From contig NZ_JAJERB010000003.1 in the NCBI RefSeq assembly GCF_020685205.1, forward strand, positions 652,893-716,892: a stretch of DNA of 64,000 nucleotides. Direction: 5' to 3'. How positions within the stretch are numbered: the first letter of the stretch is position 1; each line of letters opens with the position of its first letter. Made by a program: the position numbers and the translations under genes. Below the pieces are notes generated by a model, which had not been told where the DNA came from, did not search any database, and saw nothing but the letters and a program-made list of their open reading frames with translations. Positions 41,152-49,376 of the stretch are shown piece by piece. The DNA comes from Hymenobacter translucens (GTDB taxonomy: Bacteria > Bacteroidota > Bacteroidia > Cytophagales > Hymenobacteraceae).

Positions 41152-42126
41152 ATGCGCCGCATAAAGCTCATTGAAGTCCGCTCCGAGCTCGGGGCCGGAA
41201 CTCGTGGAGCCAGTCTGGGAGTGGATGCGCTCCGGATTGCCTGCCTGAACAAGGGTTCGGACTATTTCCGCCGGTTTAATGCCGTGACGGTTCCCGATCT
41301 GAACCACGTGCTGTTCGATAAAAACCATTTCCCCTTCGCCAAGCACATCGACTCGGTGTATACCGTGCAGAAGGGCATTGCCAACACCGTGGAGCAGACG
41401 CTCCGCTTCGGGGAGTTCCCGCTCGTGCTGGCCGGCGACCACAGCAACGCCGCCGGCACCATTGCCGGCATCAAGGCGGCTTATCCGCACAAGACGCTGG
41501 GCGTGGTGTGGATTGATGCCCACGCCGATATTCACTCGCCCTACACCACGCCCTCGGGCAACCTGCACGGCATGCCCCTGGCCATGTCCCTGGGCCAGGA
41601 CAGCCTGGATCTGCAGCGCAACGACGTGGACCCGGAAACCGAGTTCTTCTGGCGCCGCCTTAAAAACCTGGGCGAGGAAGGCCCCAAGCTGCTGCCCGAG
41701 CACCTGGTGTACGTGGTCGTGCGCGACACCGAAGCCGAGGAAAACGAGATTATCGACCGGCTGGGCATCAAGAACTTCAAGCTGCCCGAGTTCAAGGCCA
41801 AGGGCGCCCGGCGCGTGGCCCGGGAAATCTACGAGCGGCTGCGCTTCTGCGACCTGGTGTACATCTCCTTCGACGTGGACTCGCTCGATTCCCGCTTCAG
41901 CAAGGGTACCGGCACGCCCGTGGAGGAAGGCCTCGACGTGAAGGAAGCCATTGAGCTCTGCCACGCCCTGCTCGACAACGACCGGGTAATATGCTTTGAG
42001 ATGGTGGAAATCAACCCGACCCTGGACTCGGAGAACACCATGGCCAAAAACGCCTTCGACATCCTGGAAGCCTCCACCGACGCCATCCTGGAGCGCCTGC
42101 GCCTGGCCGACGTGACGTCCAGGTGA
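41152..42126 (+). CDS. ureohydrolase (arginase/agmatinase family)
   Basis: A 324-residue metalloenzyme. The manganese-binding motifs are LVLAGDHSNAAG, VVWIDAHADIHSP and SFDVDSLD, and the C-terminal CFEMVEINPTLD holds the conserved Glu; the histidine and aspartates are all present. The family hydrolyses arginine to ornithine and urea or agmatine to putrescine and urea. Next to arginine decarboxylase, either reaction leads to polyamines; agmatinase is the simplest reading by context, arginase by overall similarity. The ATG at 41152 opens with RRIKLIEVRSELGAG. Confidence 0.9.
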   Translation: MRRIKLIEVRSELGAGTRGASLGVDALRIACLNKGSDYFRRFNAVTVPDLNHVLFDKNHFPFAKHIDSVYTVQKGIANTVEQTLRFGEFPLVLAGDHSNAAGTIAGIKAAYPHKTLGVVWIDAHADIHSPYTTPSGNLHGMPLAMSLGQDSLDLQRNDVDPETEFFWRRLKNLGEEGPKLLPEHLVYVVVRDTEAEENEIIDRLGIKNFKLPEFKAKGARRVAREIYERLRFCDLVYISFDVDSLDSRFSKGTGTPVEEGLDVKEAIELCHALLDNDRVICFEMVEINPTLDSENTMAKNAFDILEASTDAILERLRLADVTSR

Positions 42127-42223
42127 TTGCGGAGGTGAGAACCTGGAGCTTGGACGTACGCCGGATGCAAATGGCGTCCCGCTCTTTAATTAGTGTTTTC
42201 TAAGCTCTAGGTTCGCTGCTCTC

Positions 42224-43372
42224 ATGGCTGGCATCCGCGTCTTCTTCCCGAACCTGAACGGGCTGCGGTTTGTGGCGGCGCTGCTGGTGGTGGTCCACCA
42301 CGTGGAGCAGTGGCGCGCGATGTACCACCTGCCCGACTACTGGAGCGTGCCGGCGGTGCAGGCGTTCGGCAACCAGGGCGTGACCTTATTTTTCGTGCTC
42401 AGCGGCTTTCTGATAACCTACCTGCTGCTGGCGGAGAAAGCGGAGACGGGCGGCATCGACCGGAAAAAGTTCTACGTCCGGCGCATCCTGCGCACCTGGC
42501 CGCTGTACTACGCCGTGGTGCTGGCCGGCTTTTTCCTGTGGCCCCATATTTCCTGGCTGGTGTACCAGCCCCACACGGCCGGCATCTTCGAGAAGTATCC
42601 GCTCCGGCTGCTGCTCTACCTGGGCTTTCTGCCCAACGTCGACCGGCTGTTCTTTCCCTACTTCCCGTTTGTGTCCCAAACCTGGTCGATTGGGGTGGAA
42701 GAGCAGTTTTACCTGTTCTGGCCGCTGTTCGTGGGCTGGCTGCGCCGCCCGCTGCCAGGGCTGCTGCTGTTTATCGGGCTGTTTCTGCTGGGCCGGGAAA
42801 CCTGCGTGCTGCTGCTGAACGCCGGCCCGGCTCCGCTGCAACACGCGTTTTACCTGCGCAAGCTCATCGACCTGCTGCACCTGACCCGCCTGTCCAGCAT
42901 GGCCGTGGGCGGCGTGGGCGCGGCACTGCTTTTTTACCGCCGGGAAAACGTGCTGACGCCGCTGCGGACCCGGTGGGTGCAGGCCCTGACCTTGCTCCTG
43001 ATTGCCGGGGCGTTTGCCGTGCCGGCCGTTTTCGGGCGCTGGGCTGATGATGCCTTCAGCCTGCTGTTCGGGGTGCTGATTCTGAACCTGGCCCAGGGCT
43101 CCACCTCGGTGGTAAGCCTGCGGGCGCCCGGGCTCGACTTCCTGGGGCGAATCTCCTACAGCATCTACATGTGGCACAACGTGCTGATTGTGGTGGCCCT
43201 GAAACTGGTGGCCTTTCTTCCCGTCGACCCGGCCGGGCAGCGGCACCGGCTGCTGGTTTACCTGCTGGCCGTTTTTATGACCCTGGCCGTGAGTTCCCTG
43301 TCGTATCTTTGGCTCGAAAAGCCCTTCTTGCGGCTTAAATCCGCGTTTGCCCCGGCTCCCCGCCCCGCCTGA
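42224..43372 (+). CDS. acyltransferase family 3 membrane protein (OafA/YrhL-like)
   Basis: A 382-residue membrane protein with about ten TM segments. FPNLNGLRFVAALLVVVHHV at the start is the family signature with the catalytic His pair, and FVSQTWSIGVEEQFYLFWPL is the second conserved block. It should transfer an acyl group to a cell-surface glycan. The ArgS gene starts 40 bases later, at a GTG. Confidence 0.92.
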   Translation: MAGIRVFFPNLNGLRFVAALLVVVHHVEQWRAMYHLPDYWSVPAVQAFGNQGVTLFFVLSGFLITYLLLAEKAETGGIDRKKFYVRRILRTWPLYYAVVLAGFFLWPHISWLVYQPHTAGIFEKYPLRLLLYLGFLPNVDRLFFPYFPFVSQTWSIGVEEQFYLFWPLFVGWLRRPLPGLLLFIGLFLLGRETCVLLLNAGPAPLQHAFYLRKLIDLLHLTRLSSMAVGGVGAALLFYRRENVLTPLRTRWVQALTLLLIAGAFAVPAVFGRWADDAFSLLFGVLILNLAQGSTSVVSLRAPGLDFLGRISYSIYMWHNVLIVVALKLVAFLPVDPAGQRHRLLVYLLAVFMTLAVSSLSYLWLEKPFLRLKSAFAPAPRPA

Positions 43373-43412
43373 CGCGCCGTTTCACCAGTTCCTGACATCT
43401 GCCGCCTTCCCC

Positions 43413-45194
43413 GTGCAACAACTCGAATCCGACCTCAAAGCCTCGCTCAGTCAAGCCATCCACGCCCTGTTCGGGGCCGCCGTACCCGCCGCCCAGCTCA
43501 CCATTCAGCCCACCCGCAAGGAGTTTGCCGGCACGTTTACGCTGGTCACCTTCCCGCTGACCAAGGCCCTGGGCAAAGGGCCGGAGCAGATCGGGCAGGC
43601 CCTGGGCGAATGGCTGACGGCGAATGACGCCCGGGTGAGCGGCTACAACGTGGTGAAAGGCTTCCTGAACGTCGAAATCGCGGATGCCGAGTGGCTGCGC
43701 CAGTTCAGTCTGCTCGGGCAGCAGCCCGGGGTGGCCGACAAGCCCCAGCGGGTGGTGGTGGAGTATTCCTCGCCCAACACCAACAAGCCCCTGCACCTGG
43801 GCCATCTGCGCAACAACTTCCTGGGCTACTCGGTAGCCGAGATTCTGAAGGCCACCGGCGCCACCGTCAGCAAAGTAAACCTCGTCAACGACCGGGGCAT
43901 TCACATCTGCAAGTCGATGCTGGGCTACCTGCGCTTCGGCCACGCCGAAACCCCCGAAAGTGCCGGCATCAAGGGCGACCATCTGATTGGCAAGTACTAC
44001 GTGCTGTTCGAGCGGCACTACCGCGAGGAGGTGGCCCAGCTCACGGCCGAGGGCGTAGACCCTAAAATTGCCGAGAAGCAGGCCCCGCTGATGCAGGACG
44101 CCCAGCAGATGCTGCGCCAGTGGGAAGCCGGTGATGAGGAGGTTGTGAGCCTGTGGCGCCGGATGAACGGCTGGGTGTACGAAGGGCACAACGCCACGTA
44201 CGCCGCCATCGGCGTGGACTTCGACAAGTTCTACTACGAGTCCGACATCTACCTGCTGGGCAAGGAGCGGGTGGAAGAAGGCCTGCAGAAGGAACTCTTC
44301 TACCGGAAAGACGACGGCTCGGCCTGGGTGGACCTGACGGCTGACGGGCTGGATGAGAAGATTCTGCTGCGCTCCGACGGCACCAGCGTCTACATCACCC
44401 AGGACCTGGGCACGGCCGAGCTCAAGTACCAGGACTTCGGCTACGACTCCTCCATTTACGTCATTGCCGACGAGCAGAACTACCACATGCAGGTGCTCAA
44501 AGCCACGCTGCACAAGCTGGGCAAGCCCTACGCGGCCGGCATTCAGCACCTGAGCTACGGCATGGTGGACCTGCCCTCGGGCAAAATGAAAACCCGGGAA
44601 GGCACGGTCGTGGATGCCGATGAGCTGGTGCGCGAGGTGATTGCCGCCGCCAAAGCCGCCACGCTGGAAAAAGGCAAGACCGAAGGCCTGACGGAAGCCG
44701 AGCTGGAAAGCCTGTACGAGATGCTGGGCCTGGGCGCGCTGAAATACTACCTGCTCAAAGTAGACCCCAAGAAGCGCATGCTCTTCAATCCGGAAGAGTC
44801 GGTGCGGCTGGAGGGCGACACGGGCCCGTTTATCCAGTACAGCCACGCCCGCATTGCGAGCATTCTGCGTAAGGCCGCCGAGGAAGGCGTCGTCCCCGAC
44901 GCGGACCATACCGGCCTGTCGGAGCTACACCCTACCGAGCGGGACCTTATTCAGGAGCTGGCCGGCTACTCGAAGGTAGTGGCCGAAGCAGCCCGTACCC
45001 AGTCGCCGGCCGTAGTGGCGCAGTATGCCTACGACGTGGCCAAGGCCTACAACCGCTTCTACACCGAGCTGCCCATCTTCGTGGAGCCCGACCCGGCCCG
45101 CAAAGCGTTCCGCGTGGCGCTGTCGGCCCAGACCGCCCAGGCTATCAAAGCCAGCATGGCCCTGCTCGGCATCAACGTACCCGAGCGGATGTAG
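43413..45194 (+). CDS. argS: arginyl-tRNA synthetase
   Basis: A 593-residue class I synthetase that charges tRNA(Arg). An N-terminal additional domain (about 1-110) is followed by the catalytic domain with SSPNTNKPLHLGHLRNN (HIGH motif) and a KMKTREG loop in place of KMSKS, and then a C-terminal DALR domain with QYAYDVAKAYNRFY. The start is taken as GTG at 43413, because a TTG at 43347 would overlap the acyltransferase gene. Confidence 0.95.
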   Translation: MQQLESDLKASLSQAIHALFGAAVPAAQLTIQPTRKEFAGTFTLVTFPLTKALGKGPEQIGQALGEWLTANDARVSGYNVVKGFLNVEIADAEWLRQFSLLGQQPGVADKPQRVVVEYSSPNTNKPLHLGHLRNNFLGYSVAEILKATGATVSKVNLVNDRGIHICKSMLGYLRFGHAETPESAGIKGDHLIGKYYVLFERHYREEVAQLTAEGVDPKIAEKQAPLMQDAQQMLRQWEAGDEEVVSLWRRMNGWVYEGHNATYAAIGVDFDKFYYESDIYLLGKERVEEGLQKELFYRKDDGSAWVDLTADGLDEKILLRSDGTSVYITQDLGTAELKYQDFGYDSSIYVIADEQNYHMQVLKATLHKLGKPYAAGIQHLSYGMVDLPSGKMKTREGTVVDADELVREVIAAAKAATLEKGKTEGLTEAELESLYEMLGLGALKYYLLKVDPKKRMLFNPEESVRLEGDTGPFIQYSHARIASILRKAAEEGVVPDADHTGLSELHPTERDLIQELAGYSKVVAEAARTQSPAVVAQYAYDVAKAYNRFYTELPIFVEPDPARKAFRVALSAQTAQAIKASMALLGINVPERM

Positions 45195-45200
45195 TGATTT

Positions 45201-45288
45201 AGTTGTTCGTTGTCAGTTGTCAGTTGTCAGGATCGTTCTGACAACTGACAACGAACAACTGACAACGAACAACTGACAACGAACAACC
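45201..45288. repeat. inverted plus tandem repeat after argS
   Basis: The left part (45201-45230) is made of GTTGTCA words. It is complementary to the right part from 45238, where GACAACGAACAACT is repeated three times in tandem (45247-45288, last base of the third copy changed). It is non-coding and ends just before the LOG gene's promoter region. A terminator or a slippage-prone repeat are both possible. Confidence 0.85.
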
Positions 45289-45308
45289 AACAACTATCAA
45301 CCAGCAAG

Positions 45309-45890
45309 ATGAAAAGTGTAGCCGTTTACTGCGGGGCCAATGGCGGGGCCGATGAGATTTACGGGCAGCAGGCCCGGGCCATGGGCCGCACCCTGGCCGA
45401 GCGCGGCATCACGCTGGTGTACGGCGGGGGCCGCGCCGGCCTGATGGGCGCGGTGGCCGACGGAGCCCTGGCTTACGGCGGGCAGGTTATCGGCGTCATT
45501 CCCGACTTCCTGGCCGACCGGGAGCTGGCCCACCGCGGCCTGACCGAGCTGCATATCGTGAAGTCGATGCACGAGCGGAAGCTGAAGATGTCGGAGCTCG
45601 CCGAAGGCTTCGTGGCTTTGCCCGGCGGCTACGGCACCCTGGAGGAGCTGTTCGAGATGCTGACCTGGGGGCAGCTGGGGTTGCACAAAAAGCCCATCGG
45701 CGTGCTCAATGTGAAAGGCTTCTACAACCACCTGCTGGCCTTGCTCGACTCAATGGCCGCCGAAGGGTTGCTGCGTCAGGTAAACCGCGCCCAGACCCTC
45801 GACGACGCCGACCCCGGCCTGCTGCTCGACAAGATGCAGGCCTACGAGCCCGAAGACCTGGCCAAGTACCTGACGCCCGCTACCACGTAA
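45309..45890 (+). CDS. LOG family protein (TIGR00730)
   Basis: A 193-residue protein of the LOG family. KSVAVYCGANGG at the start and the PGGYGTLEELFEML motif (about 100) are the family signature. Members cut cytokinin riboside monophosphate or other nucleotides into base and ribose phosphate, and probably clean up nucleotides in bacteria. The gene stands alone on the plus strand. Confidence 0.95.
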   Translation: MKSVAVYCGANGGADEIYGQQARAMGRTLAERGITLVYGGGRAGLMGAVADGALAYGGQVIGVIPDFLADRELAHRGLTELHIVKSMHERKLKMSELAEGFVALPGGYGTLEELFEMLTWGQLGLHKKPIGVLNVKGFYNHLLALLDSMAAEGLLRQVNRAQTLDDADPGLLLDKMQAYEPEDLAKYLTPATT

Positions 45891-46017
45891 GCTCCGCTTT
45901 CGGCTGATTGAGCACTACCGGTGGTTACCTCAAAGTCCATTGAACAACCACCAAAACGGCCGGTTAATCAGATCAACAGCTAGTAGCCATCAGCTAACAG
46001 CAAGCAGCTAAATCCAA

Positions 46018-46593
46018 ATGAAAATCCCGTTTCTGTTTGCCCTGGGCACGCTGGCCGCCGCCGGCCTGGCCTGCTCCTCTCCCACCACTTCCGCTACCGT
46101 TCCCATGAACAACAACGCCACCGAAACCAGCGCTGCCTCCGTGCACGACTTTACCGTGAAGTCCATCGACGGCAAGGACGTCAAGCTCAGCCAGTACAAG
46201 GGCAAGAAGCTGCTCATCGTGAACGTGGCCTCGGAGTGCGGCTACACGCCCCAGTACAAGGAGCTGGAGGAGCTCAGCAAAAAGCACGGCGACAAAGTGG
46301 TGGTGCTGGGCTTCCCGGCCAACAACTTCGGCGGGCAGGAGCCGGGCACCAACGAGCAGATCGTGACCTTCTGCGAAAAGAACTTCGGCGTCACCTTCCC
46401 CATGTTCTCCAAGATTTCGGTGAAGGGCGACGACACCGACCCGCTTTACCAGTTTCTGGCGAAGGAAGGCCATGACGCCCCGAACTGGAACTTCTGCAAG
46501 TACCTCGTCGACGAGCAGGGCCACGTGGTGAAGTTCTACCCCTCCAAGGTGAAGCCCATGAGCGACGAGCTGGTGGCCGCCGTGCTGAAGTAA
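46018..46593 (+). CDS. glutathione peroxidase-like lipoprotein
   Basis: A 191-residue thiol peroxidase. The lipoprotein signal ends AGLAC (Cys19), so the enzyme is anchored in the periplasm. The active-site motif is VNVASECGYTPQYKEL, with peroxidatic Cys74 in place of selenocysteine; the remaining conserved residues, Gln in FPANNFGGQEPG and Trp in WNFCKYLVDEQ, are present. It reduces hydrogen or organic peroxides using a thiol donor, probably thioredoxin. Confidence 0.94.
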   Translation: MKIPFLFALGTLAAAGLACSSPTTSATVPMNNNATETSAASVHDFTVKSIDGKDVKLSQYKGKKLLIVNVASECGYTPQYKELEELSKKHGDKVVVLGFPANNFGGQEPGTNEQIVTFCEKNFGVTFPMFSKISVKGDDTDPLYQFLAKEGHDAPNWNFCKYLVDEQGHVVKFYPSKVKPMSDELVAAVLK

Positions 46594-46616
46594 GCCAACG
46601 CAGTACCTTTATTAGC

Positions 46617-46718
46617 TGTCATCCTGAGCAGCGCGAAGGACCTTGTCAGGTTTGAACGACTTGCGTAACAACGACTCGTTCTGCGGTGCTAAGGTCCTTC
46701 GCGCTGCTCAGGATGACA
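46617..46718. repeat. 28-base perfect inverted repeat, dispersed-repeat type
   Basis: Arms 46617-46644 and 46691-46718 are perfectly complementary over 28 bases with a 46-base loop. The arm sequence, TGTCATCCTGAGCAGCGC and onward, resembles dispersed intergenic repeats that recur widely in bacterial genomes, including Hymenobacter. It lies between the peroxidase and menA genes. Confidence 0.95.
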
Positions 46719-46732
46719 TTTTTATTACCGGT

Positions 46733-47662
46733 ATGACTACATCAACCGCCCCGTCCATCAGTCCCGCCAAAGCCTGGATTTCGGCGTTTCGGCCCCGCAC
46801 CCTGCCCCTGGCGCTGGCCAGCATCATGGCGGGTGGCTTTCTGGCGGCAGCGCACGGGCAGTTCCGGGGCTGGGTAGTCGGGCTGGCGGCGCTGACTACC
46901 ATCCTGCTGCAGATTCTGAGCAACCTCGCCAATGACTATGGCGACTCCCAGAACGGGGCCGACAGCGTGCACCGCGAGGGGCCGCAGCGGGCCGTGCAGA
47001 GCGGTGCCATCAGCCCCGCCCGCATGAAGCAGGCCATGGGCCTGTTCGGGCTGCTTTCCCTGCTGAGCGGACTGCTGCTGTTGTGGGTGGCGCTGGGCGC
47101 GGCCGGGGCCTGGGTGTTCGGGGCGTTTCTGATCCTGGGCCTCTGCGCCATCTGGGCGGCCGTCAACTACACCGCCGGCACCAATCCCTACGGCTACGCC
47201 GGTCTGGGCGACCTGTCGGTGTTCATCTTCTTTGGGCTGGTGGGCGTGTGCGGTACGTACTACCTCCAAGCCCGCACCCTGCCGCTGACGGTGCTGCTGC
47301 CCGCCGCGGCCCTGGGCTGCTTTGCCACGGCCGTGCTCAACGTAAACAACATCCGTGACATCCACTCCGACAAGCTGGCCGGCAAAATCACGGTTCCCGT
47401 GCGGCTGGGGCCGGTGCCGGCGCGGCGCTACCACTGGCTGCTGCTGGTGCTGGGCTTCGGGTGCGCGGTGGTTTACGTGGCCCTCACTTACCACTCGCCC
47501 TGGCAGTGGCTGTTCGTGCTGGCGGCCCCGCTGCTGCTGCTCAACGGCCGGCGCGTATGGCAGCGGCAGGAATCGAGGCAGCTCGACCCCCTGCTCAGGC
47601 AGATGGCTCTGAGCACACTGGTATTTACCCTGCTGTTTGGCCTGGGGCAGGTGCTGGGGTAA
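46733..47662 (+). CDS. menA: 1,4-dihydroxy-2-naphthoate polyprenyltransferase
   Basis: A 309-residue membrane enzyme with eight or nine TM segments. It attaches the polyprenyl chain to DHNA in menaquinone synthesis. SAFRPRTLPLALASIMAGG precedes LSNLANDYGDSQNGADS (prenyl-diphosphate binding), and LNVNNIRDIHSDKLAGK is the second Asp-rich motif. The ATG at 46733 is used; an upstream in-frame ATG lies inside the repeat. Confidence 0.95.
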   Translation: MTTSTAPSISPAKAWISAFRPRTLPLALASIMAGGFLAAAHGQFRGWVVGLAALTTILLQILSNLANDYGDSQNGADSVHREGPQRAVQSGAISPARMKQAMGLFGLLSLLSGLLLLWVALGAAGAWVFGAFLILGLCAIWAAVNYTAGTNPYGYAGLGDLSVFIFFGLVGVCGTYYLQARTLPLTVLLPAAALGCFATAVLNVNNIRDIHSDKLAGKITVPVRLGPVPARRYHWLLLVLGFGCAVVYVALTYHSPWQWLFVLAAPLLLLNGRRVWQRQESRQLDPLLRQMALSTLVFTLLFGLGQVLG

Positions 47663-47782
47663 GCGGGGCATCAGGCGCGGCGCGGAAAGTGCGGGAATGC
47701 GTGTGCAATTCCGGTGAGGGCGGCATCGTTGCAAAAACGACTCACTTTCCCGCCGCGGCACCGGCTCTGCGCCGCCTCACCT

Positions 47783-49297
47783 ATGAAGCACCTATGTCTC
47801 CTCCTCTTCCTGGCTGTGCTGGGGGCTACGGCCTGCTGCGCCCAGTCGAATGCCCCGGCTGCCGTCGGCGGTGAGTTTGGCCCTACTGCCAACGGTCTGG
47901 TTTACTCACCCCGAACCATGAGCCGGCTGCGGCACATTGTCGATTCGCTTAACCTCCGGCATAAGGTGTGTGACCTGCGCCGGACGTACCGCAGCCAGTA
48001 CCAGGGCCAGGCGCACTACGTGCTCCTTGAAGACGGCGACCTGCGCCAGGCCCGGCAGCTGCTGCAGCAAGGCATTAGCCCGGACGAGCTTAAGGGCCGG
48101 TTTCCTTTGGCCAAAGTGGAAAAGAATCTGCTCGTCGTTGGTTACCGCGAGGAGGAAGCCCCGCTTAAGCGGACTGCCACCGTCACCTACCGGAGCATTC
48201 CGTTTAACGACGCCGGTGAATATGAAGTGGAAGCAGCCGGGTCCCTGCCCGAGCCGGGTTCCGGCCGGTGGGTGATTCAGTCGGTTTCCAAATCGAAGTA
48301 CCAGGACCCGTACGTGGCCGCCTTTTACTTTCCGGCCGGTCTCGCTCAGTCGTCCCTTCCGGCGCCCTATGCCAACCTGATTCAGTATGCCGACTGCCTG
48401 ATTGATACGACCTCCCGGATCTACCGGGAATCGGCCCGGCGCACGGGACGCTCGTACCGCAGCGCCCTGCCCAGAACGCAGGTGGAGTTCATGACCTATG
48501 CCCACCAGCAAACCCGGCGTCCGGTCGTTGAATACGATGAGAAGCTGAGCGACGCCGAACGGGAGGCCCGCTGGCTCAGCTTCCAGGTCTGGGATTCGCT
48601 TCGGCTGGGCAGGATGGACGAGCTGGCCCGAACCGCCCGGTTTCGGGAGCTGCTGGCCAGTGCTGCCAACGACACCCAAAACGTGGGAGCTACTTCCGAC
48701 GAGTTCGAGGAATACGTGGCGCGGTACCACTCCCCGCAGAAAGCCCTGGAGTTCAAGCGCAGCCGCATTGTGGTGGGTGGCTGCAGCCAGGACGATAGCC
48801 CGCGCCGGCACGCGCTGAGCATCGCGCAGCTTTCGGCCGAAACCGTGAACTGGGAAACCTTTCTGCGGGCCCACCTCGACATCATGAACGACCGGTTCGA
48901 GCGGATGTCGGATGGTAGCTACGCCCAGGCCGGGCGCAAAACCTACCTCCGCGAGCTGGAAGAGCTGGACATCAACGTTCCCGACCTTATGCTCGGCATC
49001 AGCCTGCGCATCGACAATCCCAGCCCCAACCATTACTTCGGCAGCCTGGGCCGACTGGGCCGGGCCTTGGCCGAGACCCGGCAGCCCCGGGAGCTGGAGC
49101 AGCGCCTGCTCTCCATTGTGGCCGACACCAGTCTGGACACCTACAACCGGGTTCTGGCCTATTACCTGTTCCTCAACTACACCTTCAACCTGGAGGACGA
49201 GAAGCGGCAGCGGGAGAACTTAAGCCAGCTTAACGCGGCCGTGCAAAAGCTCCCGGATTATCTGATTGCCCGGGCAGTAGTTCAGGAAAAGAAATAA
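47783..49297 (+). CDS. large secreted protein of unknown function
   Basis: A 504-residue protein with a signal peptide, ending in CCAQ (lipobox-like GATACC, so it might instead be a lipoprotein). The mature region is helical and polar, with no repeat or catalytic motif I can name; regions such as FEEYVARYHSPQKALEFKR and LIQYADCLIDTTSRIYRESA recur to the eye only once. The start is the ATG at 47783, after a signal peptide-free upstream segment. A terminator with 16-base arms follows. Confidence 0.75.
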   Translation: MKHLCLLLFLAVLGATACCAQSNAPAAVGGEFGPTANGLVYSPRTMSRLRHIVDSLNLRHKVCDLRRTYRSQYQGQAHYVLLEDGDLRQARQLLQQGISPDELKGRFPLAKVEKNLLVVGYREEEAPLKRTATVTYRSIPFNDAGEYEVEAAGSLPEPGSGRWVIQSVSKSKYQDPYVAAFYFPAGLAQSSLPAPYANLIQYADCLIDTTSRIYRESARRTGRSYRSALPRTQVEFMTYAHQQTRRPVVEYDEKLSDAEREARWLSFQVWDSLRLGRMDELARTARFRELLASAANDTQNVGATSDEFEEYVARYHSPQKALEFKRSRIVVGGCSQDDSPRRHALSIAQLSAETVNWETFLRAHLDIMNDRFERMSDGSYAQAGRKTYLRELEELDINVPDLMLGISLRIDNPSPNHYFGSLGRLGRALAETRQPRELEQRLLSIVADTSLDTYNRVLAYYLFLNYTFNLEDEKRQRENLSQLNAAVQKLPDYLIARAVVQEKK

Positions 49298-49339
49298 ACG
49301 CAAAAGCCCGGTCGCTTCCACGGCCGGGCTTTTGCGTTT
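49296..49339. terminator. bidirectional terminator
   Basis: A 16-base perfect stem (49296-49311 with 49324-49339) with a GCCCGG core and flanking A/T runs serves two convergent genes. Confidence 0.93.
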
Positions 49340-49376
49340 ACGGTTTTAGCTAGCTGGTCAGCTTAAGTGCCGGGGG

